From Accumulibacter sp. (GTDB taxonomy: Bacteria > Pseudomonadota > Gammaproteobacteria > Burkholderiales > Rhodocyclaceae), in the NCBI RefSeq assembly GCF_036625195.1, contig NZ_JAZKUG010000001.1, positions 3,286,001 through 3,350,000 of the forward strand: a stretch of 64,000 bases of DNA, read 5' to 3'. Below, piece by piece: positions 44,963 to 52,519 of the stretch (position 1 is the stretch's first letter; the number at the start of each line of letters is the position of its first letter). The position numbers and the translations under genes were made by a program. The notes beneath the pieces are model-generated. The model worked only from the letters and a program-made list of their open reading frames with translations, was not told the origin of the DNA and ran no database searches.

Positions 44963-46264
44963 TCAGCCGGCGGGCACGACGAGCGGAGTTCTCGCCGAAA
45001 CGGCAGCCATGGCGCCGGGATTCATCGGCTGCCGCCGCCAGGGGCCGTCCGGCACGGCAAGCGGCGGTGCACGCAGGGCCTGCAGCAGCTTCTGCCCGGC
45101 ACGGCCATTCACCGTCATGCCGAGCCGCTTCTGCTCGGCCTGGATCGCCTGCCGTGAGTTGGCGCCGATCATTCCGTCGATCTCGCCGATCGGGTGGCCG
45201 CGGGCAGAGAGCAGTGTCTGCAGCTCGCGCCGCTCCTGGCGCGAGAGCCCCGGGTCGTCGGTCGGCCAGGGCGTGACGAAGGGCTTGCCGCCCTTGATGC
45301 GGTCGGCGAGGTGGGCGATCGCCAGGGCATAGCTCTCGGCGGCGTTGTAGCCGTAGATCACGTCGAAGTTGCGCAGGACGAGGAAGGCCGGGCCATTCGG
45401 CCCGGCCGGCAGGAGCAGTCCGGCCGGGGTGGCCGTTGCCGCCAGCGGCTGCCCGTCGGCACGACGCAGGCCGCGTTCGCTCCAGTAGGACAGCGGTCGC
45501 TTGTTCGTCCGCCCGGCGACGCTGGCGTCGAAACCGGCCGGCAGGAGAACCTCGTAGCCCCAGGGCTCACCCGGTCGCCAGCCGGCCCGGTTGAGGAAGT
45601 TGGCGGTCGAGGCGAGGGCGTCGGGGACGCTGTCGATCAGGTCGCGCCGGCCGTCGCCGTCGCCATCGACGGCGAGGCGCAGGAAGGTGGACGGCATGAA
45701 CTGGGTGTGGCCGAAGGCGCCGGCCCACGAGCCGACCAGTCGCTCGGGTGCGATGTCGCCGGCGTCGAGGATCTTCAGCGTACTGAGGAACTCGCCGCGG
45801 AAGAAGGCCTGCCGCCGCCCGTAGCAGGAGAGGGTGGCGAGCGAGGTGAGCAGCGGCCGCTTGCCGAAGTTGCGCCCGAAGTTGCTCTCGACGCCCCAGA
45901 CGGCGATCACCGTGTCGGCATCGACCTGGTAACGCCCTGCGGCCGCGGCGAGCGGCGCGGCCCATTGCTGGCGCATCGCCAGCGCGTCGGCGACGCGCTC
46001 CTCGTCGACCAGGGCGGCCAGGTAGTCCCAGATCGGCGTACGGAACTCTGGCTGGTAATCGAGCAGTTCGAGGACACTCATGTCCGGCGTCAGCCCCTTC
46101 GTCAGGCGATCGAAGCTGGCCGTCGGCACGCCCTTCGCCGCCGCGTCGGCGCGCAATCCGGCCAGGCACGGAGCAAAGCGGTCGCCGGCAGCGGTGCTCT
46201 GGGCGGCGACGTGGCCAGCGATCAGGCCGAGGCTGGCGATGAGGGTGAGGTGGGCAGTCTTCAT
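44963..46264 (-). CDS. Lytic murein transglycosylase, MltB-like, with C-terminal peptidoglycan-binding domain
   Basis: The product is 433 residues. A signal peptide (MKTAHLTLIASLGLIAGHVAA) is followed by the SLT_2/MltB fold: WGVESNFGRNFGKRPLLTSLATL holds the catalytic Glu, and AGAFGHTQFMPSTF and DLIDSVPDALASTANFL are typical. The last 70 residues are a peptidoglycan-binding 1 domain (LQTLLSARGHPIGEIDGMIGANSRQAI). The enzyme cuts the glycan strand to 1,6-anhydro-muropeptides in the periplasm. There is no lipobox Cys, so it is soluble in the periplasm rather than outer-membrane bound like MltB of E. coli. Confidence 0.94.
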   Translation of the reverse strand: MKTAHLTLIASLGLIAGHVAAQSTAAGDRFAPCLAGLRADAAAKGVPTASFDRLTKGLTPDMSVLELLDYQPEFRTPIWDYLAALVDEERVADALAMRQQWAAPLAAAAGRYQVDADTVIAVWGVESNFGRNFGKRPLLTSLATLSCYGRRQAFFRGEFLSTLKILDAGDIAPERLVGSWAGAFGHTQFMPSTFLRLAVDGDGDGRRDLIDSVPDALASTANFLNRAGWRPGEPWGYEVLLPAGFDASVAGRTNKRPLSYWSERGLRRADGQPLAATATPAGLLLPAGPNGPAFLVLRNFDVIYGYNAAESYALAIAHLADRIKGGKPFVTPWPTDDPGLSRQERRELQTLLSARGHPIGEIDGMIGANSRQAIQAEQKRLGMTVNGRAGQKLLQALRAPPLAVPDGPWRRQPMNPGAMAAVSARTPLVVPAG

Positions 46265-46312
46265 GGGTGGGCGGTCGAGGACGAGTGAGGTCGGAGGGAA
46301 CGGCGTCGGGGT

Positions 46313-46705
46313 TCAGCGCGCCCGGTCGTCGCGCGTGTCTTCGCCAGGGGGCACGTCGGCGGGCCGGGGTAGCCGTGCGGCTGCGCGGCTGGCGGCGGAT
46401 GGCTCAGGCTGCCCCTCGTACTCGGCGCCGCCGAGCACCTCGCCATCGATCACCCGTCCGTCGCGTTGTTCGCGCTGTTGCGTCGCCTGCTGCATCTGCT
46501 CCTCGAGATGGCGGCGCAGGTGGCGGGTCTTCCAGTACAGGTAGGCGTAAACGAGCACGCCGCCGACCACCAGGACGCCAAGCGCGACGAGCGAGAACAT
46601 GAAGGCGGCGACCAACAGCACGGCCCCGGCGAGCATGGTCAGGATGCGGCCAAGCAGCCCGCCGCCAGGCGGTGTCGGGGCGCTGCCGTGTGGGCTGGGT
46701 TTCAT
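46313..46705 (-). CDS. Small membrane protein of unknown function
   Basis: The product is 130 residues. ATG 46705 follows GAGG by a normal spacing. One or two membrane helices span about 17-57 (ILTMLAGAVLLVAAFMFSL and GVLVVGGVLVYAYLYW). A basic turn (KTRHLRRHLEEQMQQ) is followed by a Gln-rich helix and the motif RVIDGEVLGG, common at the end of short proteobacterial membrane proteins of unknown function. It lies 48 bases upstream of the transglycosylase gene on the same strand. No function is proposed. Confidence 0.75.
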   Translation of the reverse strand: MKPSPHGSAPTPPGGGLLGRILTMLAGAVLLVAAFMFSLVALGVLVVGGVLVYAYLYWKTRHLRRHLEEQMQQATQQREQRDGRVIDGEVLGGAEYEGQPEPSAASRAAARLPRPADVPPGEDTRDDRAR

Positions 46706-46980
46706 TGATGTCCTCGTGGTGCGGTCGCGGCAATCAGGCGGAGCCCGCATTGTAGACGATCCAGGCCAGCCGTCAGGCGGCCAGCAGTGGCATCCGGGCG
46801 CCGGACAACAGCCCGTTGCATGCCTCGGCCAGACTTTCGCAAGCGACGGCGCCCGCCGCGAGCACTTCCTCAAGTGTCTCGCCGGGAATCTCAAGGACCC
46901 CTCTTGACGCTCAGGAAGTCTGACCCCCTTTTTTGCTCACGCGAATGGAGCCATCGGAGGCGGAGGTTGCGGACGCGGGG
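46706..46980. other. Intergenic stretch without a recognisable gene
   Basis: This holds the upstream side of the membrane-protein gene. Short frames here have no family resemblance. I see no clear promoter or terminator. Confidence 0.5.
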
Positions 46981-47182
46981 CTGGCGCAGGTTCAGCCAGG
47001 TCGGCGGGGTGGCACCGGCCAGGCTGGCGGCACAACCGGGGAACAAGAAGCCGACTGCCGGCAGGAGGCGTGGCACGATCACCGGCGGGTTGCCGGCAAA
47101 GTAGCCGCCGCCGAGGTCGCCAGCGAGCAACCGGGTGAAGGCCATGGCCAGCGCGTAACCGAGGAGGAGGCCGAACAGAGCC
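46981..47182 (-). pseudogene. Copied fragment of the FtsX-like permease gene
   Basis: About 200 bases match 41849-42050 in the same orientation at roughly 90 percent by eye. The minus strand reads MAFTRLLAGDLGGGYFAGN, close to the MAFTRLLGGDLGGGYFSGN of the full permease, and then PRLLPAVGFLFPGCAASLAGA. Both ends break off sharply into unrelated sequence. It holds one FtsX helix and a loop and cannot make a transporter. It is a partial duplication or the relic of a second permease gene. Confidence 0.8.
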
Positions 47183-47528
47183 GATCATGGACGTCGGCGT
47201 GCCGGTCTCGGACGCGTTGCCGGCGAAAGTCTGTGAGCGCAGGACGAAGCCGCTGTCGTCCAGCTTCATCGATTTCCTTGCGTCTGTCTCGCGGCATGCA
47301 GCCCAGGCCGGCGTTGCAGACCATCGGTCAGGGTCGTCACACGGGCGCCAGCGGCAGGCCGGGACAGGGCCCCTTTCCCGGCGCTGCGCATTCGCTCGGC
47401 GCCTCCTGATGGCGCGGTCATTTCGATGTCGGAGAATTTTACAGGCGGACGATGGCGACGTCCCTCATTCTGCGCCAGTCTGATGCCGGTCATTGATATA
47501 AATGATGGGAATCGATCGCACCGGATTC
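47183..47528. other. Intergenic stretch upstream of the PEP-CTERM gene
   Basis: A minus-strand frame (47192-47269, MKLDDSGFVLRSQTFAG) has no clear relatives and abuts the permease fragment, so it may be another gene scrap. The 100 bases before 47529 are AT-richer than the surroundings (for example ATTGATATAAATGATGGGAA at about 47493-47512), as expected of a regulatory region for the sigma-54 promoter. Confidence 0.5.
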
Positions 47529-47544
47529 TGGCATGGGACTTGCT
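47529..47544 (+). promoter_or_regulatory. Sigma-54 (RpoN) promoter of the PEP-CTERM gene
   Basis: TGGCATGGGACTTGCT matches the sigma-54 consensus TGGCAC-N5-TTGCW with the GG (-24) and GC (-12) pairs at the exact spacing. It lies 49 bases before the ATG. PEP-CTERM genes in many exosortase-bearing bacteria are known to be driven by RpoN with the PrsK/PrsR two-component system. This supports the match. The activator site was not identified. Confidence 0.85.
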
Positions 47545-47592
47545 AGGATTGTTCCATGCAAAGAAAGACTGTTTGATTTCCCGGAGGACGAC

Positions 47593-48378
47593 ATGAAAAC
47601 GGCTGTATCTTCGCTGTGCAAGGCCGTGCTGCTGACCCTGACCCTGAGCGCAGGCGGAGCCTCGGCGGCCCCGATCTTCTGGACCGACTGGACTGGCGGC
47701 GACCTGGATTCCGGCACCGGCTTCCAGGCTCAGGGCACGATCACCACGGGCAGTTCGACGGTCACCGTGACCTACACGAACCCACAGGGGGTCGGCTTCT
47801 ATCAGCCGAGCGGCGGCAACTACTATTACAGCAACGGCACGGACGGTCCCGGCGGAACGTCGCCCTTCACCAGCAGTGCGGTTGACAACCGGCCGCCCAC
47901 CACCGACATCATCGCCCTGCAGTATGCCGGCGGGCAGACCCTGCAATTCTCCGAGGCGATTGCCAACCCGGTCTTCGCCTACGTGAGTCTGAACGGCAAC
48001 GGTTATGCTTTCGACCGGGACTTCGACATCCTCAGCTTCGGCGATGCCAGCGACGGCAACGCGTGCGGTTACTGGGGGTGCGGGACCTCGTACAAGCAGG
48101 TCGTGGGCACCGAGTATCGGTTGCTGGGCACCGGCGAGCCGCATGGCGTGCTGCAGTTCAAGGGGACGTTCGACACCGTGAGCTGGCGCAGTCTGAGCAA
48201 CGAATACTGGAACGGTTTCACCGTCGGCGTACAGGATACGGCGATCGATTTCTGCACCGCCAACCCGACTGCGCCGGGTTGCGCGCCGGCGGTCGGTGGT
48301 GTGCCGGAACCTGCTTCGCTCGCGCTGGTCGGCCTGGCGCTCGGCGCACTCGGCTGGCGGCGCCGCAGCCGCGGCTGA
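47593..48378 (+). CDS. PEP-CTERM sorting-domain exported protein
   Basis: The product is 261 residues. ATG 47593 stands 5 bases behind GGAGG; an upstream in-frame extension would run into the sigma-54 promoter and is rejected. A signal peptide (LCKAVLLTLTLSAGGASA) leads a Gly/Thr/Tyr-rich mature region with few charges (GTITTGSSTVTVTYTNPQG, YYYSNGTDG). The C-terminus is the exosortase signal: VPEPASLALVGLALGALGWRRRSRG in parts, that is VPEP, one helix, and a basic tail. Exosortase A-type enzymes cut such signals and release the protein to the exopolysaccharide matrix. A role in floc or biofilm structure is likely by class. Four Cys are near residues 158-165 and 220-232. Confidence 0.93.
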   Translation: MKTAVSSLCKAVLLTLTLSAGGASAAPIFWTDWTGGDLDSGTGFQAQGTITTGSSTVTVTYTNPQGVGFYQPSGGNYYYSNGTDGPGGTSPFTSSAVDNRPPTTDIIALQYAGGQTLQFSEAIANPVFAYVSLNGNGYAFDRDFDILSFGDASDGNACGYWGCGTSYKQVVGTEYRLLGTGEPHGVLQFKGTFDTVSWRSLSNEYWNGFTVGVQDTAIDFCTANPTAPGCAPAVGGVPEPASLALVGLALGALGWRRRSRG

Positions 48379-48978
48379 TTCCGCGAGGAGTTCGGCCCAC
48401 GGCCCTGGCGGTTCACGCTGCCGGGGCCGTACTGCGTCAGCGTGCAAGTCGTGCGAGCGATTGGCGAATATCCCCTCGCCCGCGCGCGGGGAACGGTCAT
48501 GGCTTTCACCATCCGGAGTGTCTGGCACAGCGATGACCGTTGCCGGAGGTCGGTGTGCTCAGCAGCCCGGTGCGCCGGATCTTCCCGTTTCCTGACATTT
48601 CGCGCCAGAATTCCCCGGTCGTTCATACCGGGGTCTGCGGTCGGAGATCCGACATCCGTCCGGCGCGGCCGTCCGCCGATCAGCAGTCCGGTCATCCGCG
48701 TGCGCGGCACCATCGCGCTGCCTCCCCTGCTGCGTGAGCATCTGGTCGACGCGGACGCGCTGATCGCCGAAAACTCCCGGCAACAGACTGCATCAGCCAG
48801 CATGAGGTGGCGCGCGGCTTCGGGATGAACAGACGCAAACAGGCGGCGGTGGTCTGATCGCGAGGCGGGTGGTCTCTCCGACGAAACCGCCGTGGCGTTC
48901 TGTGCTTTCCGCTTCCAGCTTGCCACTGCCTGCGACAGCCAGTGCAGCTCCTGCCGCAGCCCAGGCCGCTGGTCCGCA
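48379..48978. other. 600-base gene-poor stretch
   Basis: No frame on either strand resembles a known protein. The stretch contains a GC-rich inverted motif near 48478-48491 (CGCCCGCGCGCGGGG) that might act in termination after the PEP-CTERM gene but has no T-run. The last 90 bases lead into the truncated DUF4160 frame. Confidence 0.5.
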
Positions 48979-49095
48979 CGGCGGGCGCTCGAACTGGTGC
49001 TCGACTGGGCCGAACTGCATCAGGGTGAGTTGCTGAAGGATTGGGATTCGTGCCAGCAGCATGAGCAGCCGGCCGACATTGCGCCGCTGCAGTAA
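48979..49095 (+). pseudogene. Truncated DUF4160 gene (C-terminal part only)
   Basis: The 38 codons before the stop read RRALELVLDWAELHQGELL and KDWDSCQQ, which is the C-terminal half of DUF4160 proteins. The N-terminal half, with the usual His-rich HFHA segment, is missing; the frame upstream (from GTG 48892) is unrelated Cys/Ser-rich sequence. DUF4160 genes often stand directly before a DUF2442 gene, as here (19 bases apart), so the pair is real and its first member is broken. Confidence 0.7.
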
Positions 49096-49113
49096 GACCA
49101 AGGAGAAGCGGTC

Positions 49114-49368
49114 ATGGATTGGGAGGTTCGCGAAGCGCGGGTTCTGCAACATGGGCTCTTTCATGTGAAGTTTGCCGACGGACTTGAGGGTACGGTGCGC
49201 ATCGCACCGACGGCTTACCGGGGCGTCTTCGCCAAGCTGCGCGATCCGGAGATCTTCAGGCAGCTTTACGTGATCGGCTATTTTGTCACTTGGCCCGGCG
49301 AACTGGATCTGGCGCCCGATGCCATGCACCACTTCATCAAGGAGTCGGGCGAGAGGTTGCTGCAGTAA
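49114..49368 (+). CDS. DUF2442 domain protein
   Basis: The product is 84 residues, a single DUF2442 domain: FHVKFADGLEGTVRIAP, then YRGVFAKLRDPEIFRQL and GYFVTWPGELDLAPDAMH. ATG 49114 stands 8 bases behind AAGGAG. The family is small and DNA-binding-like in some structures, and is paired with DUF4160 in what look like toxin-antitoxin-type modules; a function has not been fixed. Here the partner upstream is truncated, so the module is probably no longer complete. Confidence 0.88.
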   Translation: MDWEVREARVLQHGLFHVKFADGLEGTVRIAPTAYRGVFAKLRDPEIFRQLYVIGYFVTWPGELDLAPDAMHHFIKESGERLLQ

Positions 49369-49858
49369 GGCGCTCCGGCCACACGCGGCTGAAAGCGGCG
49401 CTGGTGTTGCGCGACGCGTTGGCGGCGGAGCTGGGCGTTTCGCTGCCGGCCGCGATGGCGCAGTTGCGCACGGTCGAGAACCACATCGGCGCGCCGCGTG
49501 CGCTGAGCGACGGCCGCTATCGGGAGGCAATGCTTCGGTGTGCCCGGATGGCGCGCATCATGGGGATTGGGCGGCGAAAAGGTGTCGGACATCCGCGAGC
49601 GCCCGACGCCGTGCGCGGAACTCTGGAAGCGCAAGCAGAAGGCAGGGGAGCTTGGCGGTGGTACCGGAGAAAGATGGCTGCAGTCGTCGTCATGCCGTGA
49701 TCGTGCAGGATCCAAACCATGCGCCTGACGGAGCACCGCCGCCACCTGATGGCTCTGGTCGCGTTGACCAGGATTGCCCAAATTTGGCTACATGTTGGCT
49801 ACACGAGGGCCAGTATCAACGATCCTGACTGGATGCCAGAGCCAACCACTTGGTTTGA
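49369..49858. other. Gene-poor stretch before the tRNA cluster
   Basis: A plus-strand frame at about 49380-49600 (LVLRDALAAELGVSLPAAM) looks protein-like but has no start of its own and no recognised family; it may be a gene scrap. The block TTGGCTAC occurs twice 3 bases apart (49784-49791 and 49795-49802), close to the 3' end of tRNA-His. Elements often integrate at tRNA 3' ends, but no integrase is visible. Confidence 0.45.
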
Positions 49859-49935
49859 TGGGGCGATGTACGGGATTCGAACCCGTGACCACTGGAATCA
49901 CAATCCAGTGCTCTACCAACTGAGCTAACACCGCC
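49859..49935 (-). tRNA. tRNA-His (GTG)
   Basis: The minus strand folds as a cloverleaf. The anticodon stem CTGGA/TCCAG encloses TTGTGAT, giving anticodon GTG. The first base G pairs with C73 as the extra G-1 typical of tRNA-His, and CCA is encoded. The T arm is ACGGG-TTCGAAT-CCCGT. Confidence 0.97.
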
Positions 49936-49942
49936 GTCATTC

Positions 49943-50019
49943 TGGCGCGCCCGGCGAGACTCGAACTCACGACCCCCGGCTTAGAAGGCCGGTGCTCTAT
50001 CCGGTTGAGCTACGGGCGC
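49943..50019 (-). tRNA. tRNA-Arg (TCT)
   Basis: The acceptor GCGCCCG pairs with CGGGCGC, followed by G and encoded CCA. The anticodon stem CCGGC/GCCGG encloses CTTCTAA, so the anticodon is TCT. It is 7 bases from tRNA-His and probably processed from the same transcript. Confidence 0.97.
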
Positions 50020-50100
50020 GAGAGTGCGAGACCTGCTGGTTGCCTGCATTTCCCCCGGGTATCGCATCCTGCTGCGTCTGGCAACTGCTGCCTGTCAAAC

Positions 50101-50177
50101 TGGTCGGGGCGGTGGGATTCGAACTCACGACCCTCTGCTCCCAAAGCAGATGCGCTACCAGGCTGCGCTACGCCCCG
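50101..50177 (-). tRNA. tRNA-Pro (TGG)
   Basis: The acceptor CGGGGCG pairs with CGCCCCG, followed by A and encoded CCA. The anticodon stem TCTGC/GCAGA encloses TTTGGGA, giving anticodon TGG. It is the first of the three tRNAs in the direction of transcription. Confidence 0.97.
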
Positions 50178-50444
50178 AGGAAGGCGGCATTTTACAAGCA
50201 GGCCGGAGCAGGGTCAATGCGCAGGCTGCCATTTGTGCCATTCGTCGGCTGGTCCGCGTGCCGGTGGCGGCCTGCCGCACCTCGGCTGATGCGGGATTGG
50301 CATGGCGGGTGAGGACAGCGGTTGACCACGGGCGCGGCAGGCGGCATGCTGACAGCCGCTCGGGAGTCGAGCCCGGCGCCCGTCTGCTGCCGGCGGCAGC
50401 ACACCGGCACCGTGATCATTACTGGCGCTGCAAAGGAGAATCAG

Positions 50445-51551
50445 ATGACGGACGATCCCCGGAATCAGGAAGTGGCGGCGGTTGGCGACAGCGCAGGCGG
50501 TCTGCGCTATTGCTGCCAGCCGATCGTCGAAGCGCGCCAGTTCGATCCGGCGGTGGCGCCGGAGCGGGCGCGGGCGATCGTCGCCGGTGGCAAGAAGTGG
50601 GTCAACGGCACACAGTTGAGCTATCACTGCTTCCAGGCTGGCGACGATGTGCCTGCAGGCTGGAAGGGCAAGGCGAGTGACATCGAAGCCGTCCGCGAGG
50701 CCTTCGCCGCCTGGTTCGGTCTGGGGATCGGCATCAGTTTCCGCGAGGTCGCGCAGCCGGCAGGCGCCAGCCTGCGGATCGGCTTCGATCAGACTGGCGG
50801 ATCCTGGTCCTACGTCGGCCGCGACAATCTGACGATTCGCGATCCGCGGCAGCGGACGATGAACTTCGGCTGGCCGCTCGATACGCCCTATGGCCGCGAC
50901 ACGGCGATGCACGAGATCGGCCACGCGCTCGGTCTCGAGCATGAGCACCAGAACCCGTTCGCCGGCATCAGCTGGGATGTCGATGCGGTGCGGCGCTACT
51001 TCCGGGGTCCGCCGAACAAGTGGGACGACCGGTACATCGACTTCAACATCCTGCGCAAGATCAGCCCGGCGGAGGTCAAGGGAAGCACCTGGGATCCCGA
51101 TTCGGTGATGGAGTATGCCTTCGGCGCCGGGCTGATCATCGAGCCGGCCGCCTATCGCGCCGGCCTGCAGCCGAAGGGCGGGCTTTCTGCGGCCGACAGG
51201 GACTGGATTCGGCAGACCTACCCCGGTGCAGCCGCCCCGCCGGCGGCTCCGACGCTGACGGTCGGCGTCGCGCAAGACCTGATGCTGGGCAGCGGCGAGA
51301 CCCGCGTCTTCGATTTCCTGCCACCGGCGACGCGCAGTTACCAGCTGCAGACCCGCGGCAGCTCGGACACCGTCATGGTGCTGTTCGAGGTGACGCCGGC
51401 CGGCAACGTGCAGATCGCCGCCGATGACGACAGTGGCACCGACGCCAATGCGCGCATCGACCGGGTCCTGCAGGCCGGGCGTCTGCATCGGGTTGGCGTT
51501 CGCCTCTATTACGCCACTGCCAGCGCGCCGACTTCGCTGCTGATCAGCTGA
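50445..51551 (+). CDS. Metzincin-type zinc metalloprotease with C-terminal PPC-like domain
   Basis: The product is 368 residues. ATG 50445 stands 4 bases behind AAAGGAGAA. The zinc motif is HEIGHALGLEH with His156, Glu157, His160 and His166, followed by EHQNP. A likely Met-turn is in SVMEYAF. The layout fits the astacin-like M12A or a related metzincin. Residues about 265-368 form a beta-rich pre-peptidase C-like domain (GSGETRVFDFLPPATRSYQL). No signal peptide is seen, so export would need another route, or the enzyme acts inside. The gene stands alone, between the tRNA cluster and the converging ISC operon. Confidence 0.88.
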   Translation: MTDDPRNQEVAAVGDSAGGLRYCCQPIVEARQFDPAVAPERARAIVAGGKKWVNGTQLSYHCFQAGDDVPAGWKGKASDIEAVREAFAAWFGLGIGISFREVAQPAGASLRIGFDQTGGSWSYVGRDNLTIRDPRQRTMNFGWPLDTPYGRDTAMHEIGHALGLEHEHQNPFAGISWDVDAVRRYFRGPPNKWDDRYIDFNILRKISPAEVKGSTWDPDSVMEYAFGAGLIIEPAAYRAGLQPKGGLSAADRDWIRQTYPGAAAPPAAPTLTVGVAQDLMLGSGETRVFDFLPPATRSYQLQTRGSSDTVMVLFEVTPAGNVQIAADDDSGTDANARIDRVLQAGRLHRVGVRLYYATASAPTSLLIS

Positions 51552-51600
51552 GCCGTGGGCGCGGGCCGCCGCGCCGGTGGCTGTGGCCGCTCCGGAGGGC

Positions 51601-51990
51601 TCAGTTGAGGTCGATCGCGTGCCGCTTCAGGTCGTCGAGGCCGACGATCAGCAGGCACGCTTCGTTGGTCGCAGCGAGGACGACGCGCGGCGCCACGCCC
51701 GCCTGCAACGCTTCGCGCCAGCGCGCGGCACAGAGGCACCAGCGGTCGCCCGGCTTGAGTCCGGGGAAGGCGAACTCGGGGCGCGGCGTCGACAGGTCGT
51801 TGCCGCGCCGTTGCGAGAATTCGAGGAAGTCGGCGGTCAACACGACGCAGACGGTGTGGCTGCCGAGGTCTTCGTCGCTGGTGTTGCAGCAGCCATCGCG
51901 AAAGAAGCCGGTCATCGGCTGCTCGCTGCACGAGCCGAGGATGCCGCCGAGGACGTTGCGCTGCCTGCCGCCGAAGTCGTCGGGTTTCAT
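51601..51990 (-). CDS. DUF2237 family protein
   Basis: The product is 129 residues, a full-length DUF2237 protein: FGGRQRNVLGGILGSC, GFFRDGCCNTSDEDLGSHT, GDRWCLCAARW and EACLLIVGLDDLK. The family is widespread and without a known reaction; it keeps several Cys, here five. Its ATG overlaps the iscX stop (ATGA), so it is the last gene of the ISC transcript. That position makes a link with iron-sulfur or cysteine metabolism possible, but this is inference. Confidence 0.88.
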   Translation of the reverse strand: MKPDDFGGRQRNVLGGILGSCSEQPMTGFFRDGCCNTSDEDLGSHTVCVVLTADFLEFSQRRGNDLSTPRPEFAFPGLKPGDRWCLCAARWREALQAGVAPRVVLAATNEACLLIVGLDDLKRHAIDLN

Positions 51991-52181
51991 GCCAGCTCGT
52001 CGATCCAGGCCTGCTGGATCGCCTCGAGGATCTTCTCGCCACAGTGCCGGGAATCGTCCTCGAAACCGGGCAGGGCGAGGACCCAGTTCATCAGGTCGAC
52101 GAAATTGACGCGCAGCGGGTCGACCTCGGGATGTGCTTCGGCCAGTTCCACGGCCACTTCGTTGATGTCGGTCCATCTCAT
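51987..52181 (-). CDS. iscX: IscX, Fe-S assembly regulator
   Basis: The product is 64 residues, the length of E. coli IscX (66). It has the typical RWTDINEVAVELAE start, HPEVDPLRVNFVDL and the acidic LPGFEDDS patch that binds IscS and iron. IscX slows or tunes IscS depending on iron. Both ends overlap neighbours by 4 bases (fdx upstream, DUF2237 downstream). Confidence 0.95.
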   Translation of the reverse strand: MRWTDINEVAVELAEAHPEVDPLRVNFVDLMNWVLALPGFEDDSRHCGEKILEAIQQAWIDELA

Positions 52182-52519
52182 CGCTTGCCCTCCTTGACCA
52201 TGTTGATCGAGTAACGCGGGATCTCGATGACCAGCGGTGTCTGCCCGACGATCGCCTGGCACGAGAGGCGGGAGTCGGGCTCGAGTCCCCAGGCCTTGTC
52301 GAGCAGGTCGTCCTCCACCTCGTCGGATGGCTCGAGCGAGGCAAAGCCTTCGCGAACGATGACGTGGCAGGTCGTGCAGGCGCACGACATCTCGCAGGCG
52401 TGCTCGATGGCGATGCCGTTCTCGAGCAGATTCTGGCAGATCGACTCGCCCGCCCGGGCGTCGAACAGCGCGCCATCGGGGCAGAGGTCCACATGCGGCA
52501 ACACGATGATCCGGGTCAT
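52178..52519 (-). CDS. fdx: 2Fe-2S ferredoxin of the ISC system
   Basis: The product is 113 residues, close to E. coli Fdx (111). The cluster ligands are Cys42, Cys48, Cys51 (HACEMSCACTTCH) and Cys87 (RLSCQA). It supplies electrons for cluster assembly on IscU. The acidic EVEDDLLDKAWGLEP stretch is the usual partner-binding part. The ATG overlaps the hscA stop as ATGA. Confidence 0.97.
   Translation of the reverse strand: MTRIIVLPHVDLCPDGALFDARAGESICQNLLENGIAIEHACEMSCACTTCHVIVREGFASLEPSDEVEDDLLDKAWGLEPDSRLSCQAIVGQTPLVIEIPRYSINMVKEGKR

Noticed and set aside
49290..49700. 136-codon plus-strand frame overlapping the DUF2442 gene
   Set aside because: Its first part is an out-of-frame reading of DUF2442; the rest has no start or family and is kept only as a possible scrap.
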